Shown here: positions 48,539-59,880 of the stretch, in pieces
How positions within the stretch are numbered: the first letter of the stretch is position 1
How the letters are laid out: every line of letters begins with the position of its first letter
NCBI GenBank assembly: GCA_039111635.1
Contig: JBCAQO010000004.1
Coordinates: forward strand, 2,418,001-2,482,000
Length of the DNA: 64,000 nucleotides
Direction: 5' to 3'
Source of the DNA: Heterobasidion occidentale
Taxonomy: Eukaryota; Basidiomycota; Agaricomycetes; Russulales; Bondarzewiaceae
Notes under the pieces: generated by a model
What the model saw: only the letters and a program-made list of their open reading frames with translations
Databases searched by the model: none
Told to the model about the DNA's origin: nothing
Translations under genes and position numbers: made by a program

Positions 48539-49351
48539 GAAAATCGTGTGGCCAGAGGAGGTCGAATGATACAAGCGCGGGTGGGGACTTTCAGCGCAAG
48601 CGATGGTCTGTCAGCTTATATGTAGAAAGACATGACTCGCTCGCTCGCTAAGATGTGTTTTGCCGATCGGATCTCAAATCGTTATGCGCTGTAGTGAAGT
48701 AGAATAGCTTCTATGAGGAGAAGACTACTCAGAAACCCAAGACCAGAAAGTGCTCATCACATTTTTACGGTCAACCGTCTTGTACCACAAAACCCTCTAA
48801 CATCCGAACCACCGATGAGTGCCTGGAGAGGCTCCAAACGCCGTTGAGACAGAGACAGTCTAACACCCTGCAATGAGCAAGGAGCCAGCTGCTGATGACC
48901 AAACAATGCCTGCAATGAGCAAGCGCCGTTCGGAGATGACATGGAAGAGGTGCCATGGAAGAGGTGCCATCCTTGGGGAGTATACAGTTAAATGAAGCAA
49001 AGATGGGCCAGCGATGGGTGAAGAGTTGGAAAGGGGAGTTGTAGCCGTCACGTGTGACGGATTCTGCCGGCACGAGCTCCATCGGAGTTGCAACCGATTT
49101 CTTTGTAGCGGCCAGGCTCATTTTAGTGTTTCTACCCACCAATTGTTGCACATACAGTACCTATCTTAGCTTCTTGGAATACAACCTGTCATTTTTTCGT
49201 ATTTTTAAAATCAAGAGAAAGCGATGCTGAGGCACTGCTGAGTCTGTCTGAACACTGGCGATTGACCGAGATAGTCCAGGATAGTCCCTGATCAATCTTC
49301 CGCGTCTCTTCCGGATGCAATCGACGTATATATTAGTAAGTGAAGGTCAAT
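48539..49351. other. Intergenic between Plavaka and deaminase genes
   Basis: No gene seen. It contains the left pair of CCTGCAATGAGCAAG repeats, a 14-bp tandem duplication of ATGGAAGAGGTGCC near 48944, and the inverted repeat CCGTCAC-GT-GTGACGG at 49045-49060. Confidence 0.5.
48867..48923 (+). repeat. Left pair of CCTGCAATGAGCAAG boundary repeats
   Basis: The 15-mer occurs at 48867-48881 and 48909-48923, 42 bp apart. The same pair recurs at 54868-54928 in the same orientation. Confidence 0.9.
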
Positions 49352-51702
49352 ATGGCGTCACCCCACATTCACTGCTACCTTTGCTTACTACGTCCTGTCT
49401 CCGAGCTTCAGTTCCCATTCCCCGCCTTTACTATCGTCGAAATCATGAACGCGTCCGAGTCCCTGGTCAACAAGATCAACAAGTTCAAAACCATCACCAC
49501 CTTGATCATGGTTATCCTTTATCTTCGAGGACAAAATAATTCGCTATCCCAGACGCAGACGGTCTACAAAGACAAGAGACAAGTCGTCGAAAGGCCCCAG
49601 TCACAGCACCGATTGCTCGATCAGCTTGCTACACTGCTTGTCAGAGACCGCGAAGTGGTGGCTGTGGCGGCAGGTATGCAGAGGGGCGCTAACGTCAGCC
49701 TCGTCGTCTCGGTCTCACATCAACGCGACATAGACGCTTCCATAGAATGCGCGGAAGACCAAGTAATGCATAACTGCATCATTACCACCAATCCGACACA
49801 CCCCAATGAGGCGAGAGGGAAGACCGATCTCGCAGCAAAGACGAAGACGACGGGGACGGGCGCGGAGAAGGGAAAGAAAGTTCTGAAATCGGAGGTTCAA
49901 GCGAAAGTGGAGAAGAGAGTGAGATTGGAGACAGAGTCTCAAGTGAGGACGAGGACAACTGCTGCGACAGATGAGGCGATGACCACAAGGAGCATAAGCT
50001 CAGAGGCGAGGACGGGGGCGACAGAGCCGTCGAGAGGGAAGATGAATCGGTCAGTAGCAATGAAGGGTAAATCGGAGACGAATGAGGAGGATCGGGGACA
50101 GGATGTCGTGCCATTTACAAAGGCCATGTTAAATGAACAAAAGAAGTGAGTGCGAACTTTCTATCGAATGATAACCTTTCTGACATAGTTCATAAAGCAT
50201 GAAGTTTGATGAGCACGTCTCGGAGGTGATCGAGTTACTCAAGAAAGAGGACACCACACCTTACAGCCTGGGCGTTCACGTCGTTTCTCGTGGCTACCGC
50301 AAGATGCGCTCTCGACTCAGGTGTACGATGTCTACCGCCTTCCTCAGCAAGATCTTGAATGCCGAACCTGACAGATTGCCTGAACTATTCAAGAAGAAGT
50401 CTACATTACGCAAAGAACGGGACCAAGTCCTTTCTGGAGAGCTCATAGCACGTTGGTGGGGCATCGACCTTTTCGGCGTGGAGCACGGAGGACTCGAGTT
50501 GAAAACCCGAGCGCAGAACAATGACGTTCTTTTTGTCAAGGAGACATGCGTGGCCTTCCATCATACCTTGTGCTTGGCTCTGAAAGGCTATCAGACCTGT
50601 TTGGACGAGATTTCCAAAGCCCAGCCAGACAATTTCGGCGCGATGATGAACAAGACCTGGCTTTATGTCACTCTTTTGGAAGCATTTGCATATTCCAACG
50701 CTTTCGCAGACTACCTGACTCTCGCCATTCCCGATATATTCGACCATCCCTTCGCAGGTACAGAACCCAAGTATACCACACCATCTAGAGAGTCCCAGGG
50801 CCAGCCAAATACGTGGGAGGAACAAGCAGTGGTGGACGACGATGATACAGATATGTTCGTCACTGTGGGCTCGACACCGATTGACGCATACAAGCAGTGG
50901 CTGCGTCGACAGGTTGTGATACCATTCGCTGTTCACGGTCTCGTGGGTTCGGCACAGTATCTTCGGAACATCACTTACACTGTCATTTCTGCCGAACATC
51001 CTGGGACAGACATGGCACCCTGGGAAGAGGTGGTGAAGGAGGTATTGAGCGAGAACGACGAGACTGCTCGCACGAAGACAGTGATCGACGAACTCAAATT
51101 ATTGATGACGAGGGACGCCGAGAAGGCGGGGAGCTCAATTAGCCGCCACTGCAAGAATTTACTATCGCCGACTCCCATGTTCCAAGGGAGTATCCATTGC
51201 GAGTGTCTCTTGGCTAGCGTCCTGGACGGGAAGAACCTGGACAATGGGAGCATGTTGCTTGCTGCACATGGTGTTAATCCGGAAAGTTTTCACCCCCTAC
51301 ACCTTCCAATGCCAATATTGACATGGAGATTTACAGAGCGACATAGACCCCTGCTACGTCGGCACGTCTAAACTCGCATGCCCTGTCTGCCATTTCGTGA
51401 ATTCCGAATTAGGCACGCGCAAGTGGCTGGCGAAACCGAATCACAATTTCATGTTCCCCTGCGCGCTGCCACGTGAGCTTCGTGAGGATATACACACGAG
51501 GGCAGAGATCCATTTCAAGGCCATATTGCTGGACTTACTCGATGTATTACTCAAGCCGAAGCCGCGACATTCGCGGACCGATTCCGCTCAAACCGAAGGT
51601 TATCAGACGGACAGTGAACGCAAGAGCCTTGAGGTCTTGAAGGCGAAGCGAGAGATCGATCGTCACAACGTGTCTGTAGACCGTGCTCTATGGATAAACT
51701 GA
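49352..51702 (+). CDS. OTT_1508-like deaminase-fold protein
   Basis: The C-terminal part matches the fungal OTT_1508-like nucleic-acid/nucleotide deaminase family (Pfam OTT_1508_deam). It has a zinc-binding HxE motif (GSIHCECLLAS) and, across an intron (about 51274-51335, donor GTTAAT), a CxxC motif in YVGTSKLACPVCHF. These are the zinc ligands and catalytic Glu of the deaminase fold. Upstream, FDEHVSEVIELLKKEDT and VVSRGYRKMRSRLRC belong to the same protein type. The first reading (49352-50149) has LLDQLATLLVRDREVVAVAA followed by a long Lys/Glu/Ser linker. It is joined to the second (from 50199) by an intron whose donor is clear (about 50145) but whose acceptor is not, so two genes cannot be excluded. 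The substrate is unknown. Confidence 0.68.
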
Positions 51703-51969
51703 AGACGGCCAGTTTTGAGTGTTGAAATGCAGAAGGTCAGGCTTCTGGGGTAGTCCGAGAGCGCTTGTAGGTTTCTTCCGCATTCTAATTAGCGCCGTTT
51801 AGTCACCATTCGTAGATCGAAAAGAACGGTTGAAAGGTACTTCGAATACGAGAGACGGCATTTTCACGATCCGAGACACGGCGTTGTTTGATACATGTAT
51901 ATCATTCTGAATGGCATCAGACTTGCGACATGAACCTATTGCGTGAGAGGGCAAAAAAAACATGCGAAA

Positions 51970-54748
51970 TCATGAATGTACGTGACGAGCGAGGGATTTG
52001 GGCTGCGATAAAGGCATAATAGGGAGTCTCCCACAATGCTTGTGAAACGTGACAGTATAAAAGAGAAACACCGCATGCTCGAAGTCTGTGAAAGCTTTGA
52101 AATTAGAATCGTAATCCTTGTGCCACATAAGCTTACTTCCGCCGGGCCATCCACAGAGGACTTCAGCCATTACCTTCACAGCACCACGCCTGGCCTCCCA
52201 ATCTTCAATCACAAGTCGGTCCACCCACCGACTCTCACGCTCCCAGTCTACGCTGAGACCCCCCGTGGCCCATATGTGGCAGATTTTTCCTTCGCGTTGG
52301 GCGGCATACCGTTTGTCCTCGTAACAGTAAACACCCATGACAACCTTCCTGTCCAATTGTAGGAGTTCAAGACGAAAATTAGCTACCGAAAGCTCCCATA
52401 CTACTTCAGCCCAGAGGTCCTTATCCTCATGAGCCATCTTGCTAGTGACGAAGGTTCTGCCCCATTGCGGAGATGTAGTGTCATCGTATGGTGCGAATCC
52501 GGCGTGCACCAGGAATCGGACACCTATGTCGACCCGATCTGCAACACGTCTGTCCAAGGCCTTCTTACGTTTGCGCACCTCGACCGACGAAGCGCTGGTG
52601 ACATTGGACGCGACTTGCGGTTCCAAGCGAGCCTTTTTAGTCTTGCGAGGCCATGGTGGTAAGCGAGCCATGTCGTGTGAAGAGGATTGAGGCTTCACGG
52701 TACAATTGACCATGTTGTCTGGCAGGTAATATCTCCCTCTAATGCAATCCTCCATTGGCTGGTCGTCATCAGGACCATACAGTGGTTAGAAGGGCATAGA
52801 ACCTCCAGCAGACACCACATGCGAATGCGTAGCCAGTTGTGAACTCTATGCCCAAAAACGGCTCCTTTGTCCGCAAAGAACAGATGAATGGGGGGGAGAG
52901 GATACTGAAGGGCCATATTTGGATCATCGTCCAAATCCATGGTCTCTTCGAAGACGCTTATCCAACCCGGGGCGAGTGGGGGAAGCCAAGTGGGGTGCAC
53001 AACCCGGAGACCTGTTTTAGGAGAAGGACCATGACATCGATGGCTGTTACTACGCTGCTTATGAGGCGCCAGTGTCTTCGGAGGACTCGAAATTTGCGAA
53101 TGACTTGCGTTTGATTGGACATCTGGGACCTTGGGAGCATTCTTCACGTCGGGCGATGGTGGGCGATGTTCTGTGTGTGTTGCGTGACAATGAAACCATA
53201 GAGGCGCAACGCAGGGAACTTACCACGCTTGTCAGATGAGCGAGACCTCGACAACAGACTTCTACGCCACTGATCATTAGATGAATAGGCCGACGCGAGC
53301 ACAACAAAGTCGGATGTGGTGGTCTCAAACATGGTGCAAGCGGGGTCATCGATGAAACGAGGACCATCTCGTACAAGCTTAGCGGCTATTTAAACAAATT
53401 GTGCATCAGTTACACAAGCCTGACCTAGTCAATCGAGTCTTACCATAAACATTACCAGTGAAAGCGCTGATCATCGCGGTCTGCCGCTCGTCGCTATTGA
53501 CGTCACGCTCGGTCGGGATTTCATCGACTATGACATGCGAAATATCCGGCCCTGACATAGCATGATTCCGACACACAGGCGGATTTTGCCGCTCGATTTC
53601 CCCAACCGTTGCAGGAGAATAGATCTCCAGCGGTAGTAGAATTGGTCGACTGGTCAAGCTAAACTTTCGCAGCCTGTCTTGAATGGTGCCGCGTAACGGT
53701 TCACCGTGTGACGCCTCCACCCAGAGAGGGGCCTTGGTGCGATGGTTGGCATATTCAAAAATCTGTGATGAGCTGAAGGAGATGCCGGTTCTGATGACTG
53801 TCTTGACGGAGATGATAAGTGTGCGGGTTGTAAGAGTGGTGCGCCTCCGGATGTACCAAACCGGGATCCCAATCCGGAACAACTCTCGAAGCATTGACAA
53901 ACTTGAGGTGATGACACCGCGAAGAGGAAGAACAGGTTGAGGGCAATCGAACGTAGGATCCTCCATACGAGGTTTCACTACCAGCATATAGATAATCCAG
54001 GCGCGTAATTCAAGCAGGATACGCTGAAACTCACGAAACCATAAGACGGTGTCGGAGAAAGGCATTGGAATCTGCGAGAGTGAACCGTAGGCACGATAAA
54101 GGGCCTCAGATCGATGTCTCTGGTACATGTAGCTGGACGTGTGTGCATTGACTACAGCAGCCGGAGTGCCTTCGGGAAACTCTTGAGCCCCAATTTCGTC
54201 TCCTATCCTACGCACTTCCAACATCGCTTTGCGCAGGCGGGAGAGCACTGTCTCATACAAGATTCCTACTGAAGCGCGCGGCAGCTCCTCGCAGATACGA
54301 AAGTCCGTTCCTTTGAAGGAAAACCACGCAGCATCCGGATCTTCGAATTGAGGAAGGCCGCCTTCTTTGTCGTCCACTGGAAAGTCCGGTGCTCGTAAGC
54401 CATGATGATCGTCTACCTTCTGAGTTCCTTCAGTCTCGGGTTCATGGGCGCAGCATAGGAATGGGGCTCCACTGGGTCGAAAGCTTGTGGCCACTTCAGA
54501 TGTTCAAATGCACCAAGCATGCCGTCTCCGAAATATCTGAAGGGTGTGTCGTCGGGGTGCACAGGGACCTCCGGAACAAAGTCCATGTTTGGTGTGGAGA
54601 TCCATAATTCATCGTGATTGCGGAATGGAGCAACGCAGAGACAATCTAGGGCGTCAACCTGCTCGCCGTGCAGTAGGGATCGACGAGAATCGAGAATTTC
54701 GCGAAGGTTTTCAAGCGGCCGTGCTTGCCAACAAGTAACGGCGGCCAT
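51970..54748 (-). CDS. Large uncharacterised Agaricomycete protein, frame interrupted
   Basis: I do not know the function. Starting at ATG 54748 (MAAVTCWQARPLENLREIL) the product runs through FRNHDELWISTPNMDFVPEV, WFSFKGTDFRICEELPRASV, a hydrophobic segment (LLELRAWIIYMLVVKPRM), FRIGIPVWYIRRRTTL and, after further exons, ARVAD-type basic helices and WSVADRVDIGVRFLVHAG-like text. It stops at 51970. I recall similar 'GIPVWxIR' proteins recurring in Agaricomycete genomes, but this is from memory only. Two places break the frame without a fitting intron: near 54412-54424 and at the C-run 52735-52737, where one missing base would restore continuity. It faces the deaminase gene tail-to-tail, 267 bp apart. 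Confidence 0.5.
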
Positions 54749-54867
54749 GGCTGCAACGTGCCCAATGAGACAGTAAACCAATGGAGGAACAAGAAAAACA
54801 CGGCGATGCGAACTGACCTAGTAGTATGAGCAATAATAACGTAGGACTCGACTTGATGTCCAACGAC

Positions 54868-54928
54868 CCTGCAATGAGCAAGGAAGGATGACGGTGCACT
54901 CAAAATCCAGTCACCTGCAATGAGCAAG
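54868..54928 (+). repeat. Right pair of CCTGCAATGAGCAAG boundary repeats
   Basis: The 15-mer occurs at 54868-54882 and 54914-54928, 46 bp apart. It is in direct orientation to the pair at 48867-48923, 6.0 kb away. Confidence 0.9.
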
Positions 54929-55204
54929 CGGACGGAGAGTGGTTATACTACTAGCAAATCTAGTGCAATCTTGAAAGGAGTTTGGGAATTCGGCAGATGG
55001 AGATACGGGGATGATGAGGATGCTGGTAGCCTGAGGCTCGCCGAGTCACTAGTCACTGCAGTGGCTATGGCGGTCAAAGTGTCCCAGGTGTGTAATCGGA
55101 AATCTCCGACAATTTGGAATCCCAACAGAGGCAGCCACCTCGGATATATCCGAGCTCGGATGTGTCTGAGTGATTAGTAATGATTGCTAGCTGCTACAAA
55201 ATAC

Positions 55205-55290
55205 AGCAAAGACCGGGAATCGAACATCAAACCCCGTGGACACCTCGACATCACCTTGACTAGACCGTTCGCCCATACGATCTATGCAAT
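55205..55290 (-). repeat. tRNA-like segment, possible SINE or decayed tRNA
   Basis: On the minus strand a box-A-like GGTCTAGTCAAGG (about 55258-55270) is followed about 37 bp later by a box-B-like TGTTCGATTCCCGG (about 55213-55226), the spacing of an internal RNA polymerase III promoter. I could not fold a convincing anticodon or T stem, so this is not an intact tRNA gene. A tRNA-derived SINE head or a tRNA relic fits better. Confidence 0.35.
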
Positions 55291-55339
55291 AACAGCCGCT
55301 AATTATTATAACTGCTCATAACAAGTACGCTACGCTGAC

Positions 55340-56440
55340 GCGTCACAGCCCTCCCGACGCCTTCTTCTTAACGTCGGCCCGGCCTCGCAAGCGCCCTCGC
55401 CTCGTCCTCGACGTCACCTCTCCCTTGACGACGACGGCACCTCCTGGACGCCTCCCCCACCGCGGCCTCCTCTTCCACCCCGTCCCAAACGAGGATGACG
55501 GCTACGATGCCGCCCTCGTCTCTCACGTCGCCCTCATCTCCCTCGACCACGCACCTGGCTCCCTCGACCCCGCCGCCTGCATGCCCCCGCCTGGACGACG
55601 GCCTGGACGACACCGACTCGGCCGCGCCTCACCGACGGCTCCCTCGACGCCTCGTCATCCGGCTCTCGACGATGCGGCCGCCTCGCTGGACCCTGCCCGC
55701 TCCCTCGACCCCGCCGCCTGCACGCCCCGACCACGCCCCCACCTGGACGACGGCCTGGACGACGCCGCCTGGACGCGCCGCCTGGCGGCTCCCTCGAAGA
55801 CGCGGCCGCCTCGCTGAACGCTGCCCGCTCCCTCCACCCCGCCGCCTGCACGCCCCCGCCTGGACGACGCCGACTCGGCCGCGCCTCACCGACGGCTCCC
55901 TCGACGCCTCGTCGTCCGCCCTCGACGACGCGGCCGCCTCACTAGACCCTGTCGGCTCCTCGTCGACGACGCCGCCTGGACGCCCCACCCTCTACCGACG
56001 CGGCCGCCTCACTGGACCCTGCCCGCTCCCTCGACCCCGCCGCCTGCACGCTCCGACCATGTCCCCGCCTGGACCACGGCCTGGACCACGGCGCCTGGAC
56101 GATGCCGTCTGGACTACGCCGCCTGGACGACGCCGCTCCATCGACGGCGACTCATCTCTCCTCCTCCACGACAACGCCCGCCTCCCTCGACGATGACGTC
56201 CGCCTCCCTCGACGTGCACGACTCTCCCGTCGACGGCGCCGCTCCCTCCACAGCAACTCCTGCCTCCTCGTTGGCGGCTCCCTCGACGCTGGCGGGTCTC
56301 GCTGTCGACTCCCTCGGCGCTGCCGCCCACTTCTCTCGTCATCGGCCCTCTCCCGCCGCTCTCGTATCCGTCGACACTGCCGCCGTTTTCGCGCCGCCAC
56401 CGTGTACGCCTCCTCGTTGTCGCTGATCGATAGCCTCCTG
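55340..56440. repeat. C-rich satellite, period about 256 bp
   Basis: About 1.1 kb is strongly C-rich on the + strand and built of recurring phrases. GACTCGGCCGCGCCTCACCG recurs at 55615 and 55871 (256 bp apart), and CTCCCTCGACCCCGCCGCCT appears repeatedly. Several frames on both strands stay open simply because stop codons are rare at this composition; I call no gene. Confidence 0.75.
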
Positions 56441-57147
56441 TACATACATACTTAGCAGTGGACCACTTGCACGCAATGAATTGTTAGTTTCCCCAGTGAC
56501 TGGCATGTGTGAACGGCATCCCAGTAATGATATGGCAGCCGCGCAGGGGCCAAGCGAGAACAAGAAATCATCGTGCAACTTAACATCGATCGAGGTAACA
56601 AAGAGCCCGTCATTCACACCAGGTTGCCATGTATCTGTGGTCGCTCGCTCCGCGAACATGGACAAGTCCCAGGCGTAGACTTCACGTAGCGTACTCCCAA
56701 TGCTATGCAATATTTTCAGCGTGATATCAAGGTGAAAAATGGTGGCGAATACTCACTGCTTCAGGTCGTGATGTTCCAGTTTCGGCCCATGCGGCTTTGA
56801 CGTCCCGCCATCCACGATCAGAGTGAGATCACTCTCTCTCAAGGCCGTACTCACGCGGTGGAGAGTGACGTTTCCCCATCTCTGGGACGCCAAGACGACT
56901 CGCAAGCCCTCCCGTTCATCAATCACGATACCGAGACGCGTCATTGCCTACGCTCTCGTTAGGCCATGACGCGCGCACCCGGGCAAACGGCACTCACGTT
57001 GACGAAGTCGTGCCATCTGACAAAACCGCTCGTGTGCCTATCCAGAAGCTTCTCCAAAACCTCCCATTTGCGTCAGTCAACTACCACAGCAGTGAAGAGG
57101 AATCCTCTCACCACGAGCGATCGTCGATTCACTGAGATTGTCGTCAT
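56339..57147 (-). CDS. Small protein with HicA-fold-like core (tentative)
   Basis: Four exons fit with GT-AG junctions: from ATG 57147, a short exon, then about 57087-56999, 56949-56763 and from 56711 down. The core reads VLEKLLDRHTSGFVRWHDFV, then NAMTRLGIVIDE, a strand-rich stretch, and a YAWDLSMF block. This 'W-x-DF-x-xAM-x-x-LGF' arrangement resembles the HicA-like double-stranded-RNA-binding fold seen in many short fungal proteins. In bacteria HicA is an mRNA interferase; a toxin role here is not implied, and I cannot confirm the catalytic His. The C-terminal part is unlike that family and overlaps the edge of the C-rich satellite. Confidence 0.4.
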
Positions 57148-57727
57148 GGGATCCAGGTTACACAGACGAGGGGTTGGTCTTCACGCAAGTTGAGGATTGG
57201 GCGCTCGTTCAGCGTTTGGGTCTCGCTTATGTCGCACCTTCTCGGGATCTACCAATCTCTACTGTCAGTGGTGCTCACGGCCTCTCAGCTCTGAACAAGC
57301 GGCGTCGAGCAGAATGCATGCGCTTGTGTCAGTCTGGTCGGGCACACACTCCTCAAGATGGGGGGCTTCCATCTAAGCGCGCGTCGACACGTCGGTGACC
57401 ACGCTCAGCCCGAAGCTCATCACGTCCGTCCCGCTCGAGGCGCGCCTGCAAGGCATCCTCAGGGCCACTGCAACTGCTCCTCCTCATACTCCCTCCACTC
57501 CAGCGACGAATCTGCATTTGGTTACACCTCGCCAACTCGCAAGGCTGCAGCGCAAGTCCCCAAACCACAGCCATCCATCGCATAACCACTCGCCTGTGTA
57601 GACCCACACTCATCACTCGACGATCCACCCTCAACGTTTCAATCTAGATAGTGGCGAGTCTCAGCTGACTCCTCTGGCTCGCCGTCGTCTTTGGTCAGAC
57701 TCATCTCATTCCCCCAGATCGTTCCCA

Positions 57728-58233
57728 TGGGTCGAAACGTCCGCCCCGTCGTTGCCATCCCTCCTCCCCGTCCCCTCCATGTCACTGACCTCCACTCCAA
57801 CGCGAGCACCTCCGCTCAGCAGAAGGCCATGTACAAGGGCACGAAACCCCTCCCAATCGGACAGCCCGAAAGCGAAGGGGGGAAGTGGTCGCGCGCGACT
57901 ATCGAGAAGGCGGGTGACGAGGACGGCCAGGTGGGCTTACTGTGGTGTGTATCGGTTCACCGTCCATCGTCCGTGCTGGCCTCATCTGGGTCATTGATCG
58001 CTGGGCCAGGAAGAAGTCAGGCGGTTCCGCGAAGGCATCATTGCAGCGTCTCTCTTTCCTCCGATCCTGGGCCAGGCGTCGCAGCGTGAGGGCGTCCCGT
58101 GGATTTTGACAGGCGGGTCGGTCCTCGGCGCCTGCGTGGAAGTATATCAGCAAATTCTCGAGGCCGCGCGCACGATGTGTGTGGGTCGGTGGCTGCAACC
58201 CGCCGGCTGTACATGGGGTGCGCGTTTAGCCTG
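57728..58233 (+). CDS. Candidate two-exon small protein, unknown
   Basis: From ATG 57728 (MGRNVRPVVAIPPPRPLHV) the frame reaches a donor at about 57930. After an 80-nt intron it continues in phase as EEVRRFREGIIAASLFPPIL and EGVPWILTGGSVLGACVEVY to a stop near 58231. The second exon has good protein character. Upstream exons may exist in 57140-57640, where other short open frames are seen. No family recognised. Confidence 0.35.
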
Positions 58234-58239
58234 AAGACA

Positions 58240-59880
58240 CAGCATTTCTAGAGGAAGATCACTCTCAGAAAGCTGTTCGGCGGGAGGATGGATGGTTATG
58301 TGAGAAGAGCAACGTTGTGGAAAATGGTTTGAATGTGGCGCGACAGCCGCGAAACGCGCGACAACGTCTGATCACGGCTGCTCGGTGGAAAGATGAGACG
58401 CAAAGCACGACGGCCTGGGGACAACGCATTTCTGGAAAAAAGTCGCTCTCAGAGAGGTGCACGAGATAGATAGGGACACCGTATTTCTGGAGGAAGGAGG
58501 CCACTCTCAGAGACGTCTCGGCAGTCGCAAAACGCGCGACGATATCCATATGTATGTATCCAGGTAAAAGATCCAGAAGAAACAATGTCACGGTCTAGCC
58601 CCAGGCGACCATGAGGTGACGAGCAGTGGACCAAATGTGACAGTCCGATGCGGAGAACAACATTGCCATTAATGCTAGAAAGACGTGTAAGTGACATCGC
58701 AAATTTATGAGTTGTTCAAACCCACTCGCAATGCAAACCTTCTTTGACGACGCAGAAGCGGAGGTCACAGCGACGCCGGCTTCTCAAACAGATGGCTCTG
58801 CAAAGCGATCATGAAAGTCGATGGGATTTGTCGCATTGTAATGCTTTTCGCCACCGAGGGCAATGAGCGAGGCGGTCCGCAACAAACTCGATGTACTGTC
58901 ACGTCAGCTCGGCATTCATACCGATCAGCCCCGTAGGAAGGGCATCTACCACATCCAATTAGCATCAAATGCTACAGTAGTGATCAACATGTACTCACCT
59001 GTCAAGAGCTCCTCCTCGATAACAACGCATTCGACGACGATGTGGACGACTGTTAGGATGTGGATGCCTCTTGAGATGGCTGAACAACAAGCATGCGGAG
59101 TCAGTGTGGAATCCCTCGTGGCGACTGGTGAGTTCGTAGGAGAAGGAGAGTCCAGGTATAAGCACAAGGCCAGGCTTCTTCGACCAGAAAATTGAGGTGA
59201 AAGAACCGGAGGAGAAGATATCCTCTGCTGTGGCAAAGAAGACTCATCGCTCGGTAAATGTGGAGCGACGATCGGAGACCCAGCGCAGTGCCCAGTCCGC
59301 CTTCCTCTTCACGCAAGGGATGGTCTCAACAACATCGCGTTTCGTAGGTCCAGTTCTCGTCGTGGAAAACTTCCGTCATAATATGGAACGCGTAGAAGCA
59401 ACGCGCTGCCCAGTGGAGTCACAAAAAATCACGGCTAAAGAACAATGCAGTTCTGGAGGAAGGCACTCTCAAAAAGCTGCTCGTCGGGATGATAGACAGG
59501 ACAACACATTTCTGGAGGAAGGTCGCTCTCAGATATGTGTCTCAACATCCGCGAAACGCGCGCCGCCGTCTGACTCCGGCCGGTGGGTGAATCAGAAAGA
59601 ATGACAGCATTTTGAGTAACGCATTTCTGGAGGAAGGTGCTCGACAAGAGATATATGGAAATGGGTGAGCGCAAAGAACGACGGCCTACAGGCACGGCAT
59701 TTCTGGAGGAAAGTCGCTCTCGGAAGGCTGCTCGTCGGGAGGGTAGATGAGGACAATGCCTTTCTAAGAGGATGATCGCTCTCAGATGTGTCCCAACAGC
59801 CACGCGACGCCATCTGACTACAGCCGCTTGATGGTAGGGTGGCACGCAAAGAATGAGGGACTACAAGCAACACATTTCTG
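58240..59880. repeat. Degenerate composite repeats carrying the TTCTGGAGGAA...CTCTCAGA module
   Basis: Diverged copies of a module (CATTTCTGGAGGAA, CGCTCTCAGA) lie near 58242, 58426, 58488, 59452, 59508, 59626, 59698, 59757 and 59872. Several are separated by a second shared phrase with CGAAACGCGCGAC and GTCTGA, followed by a CGCAAAGAACGACGG-like stretch. The part 58600-59420 between them is mostly unique; an open frame 58863-59195 has no support. Confidence 0.75.

Noticed and set aside
55205..55290. Functional tRNA gene
   Set aside because: Box A/B-like sequences are present but acceptor, anticodon and T stems do not pair convincingly; kept only as a tRNA-like segment.
55425..56196. Apparent Pro/Arg/Asp-rich proteins in several frames
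   Set aside because: Produced by the C-rich 256-bp satellite; no consistent frame, start or splice signals.
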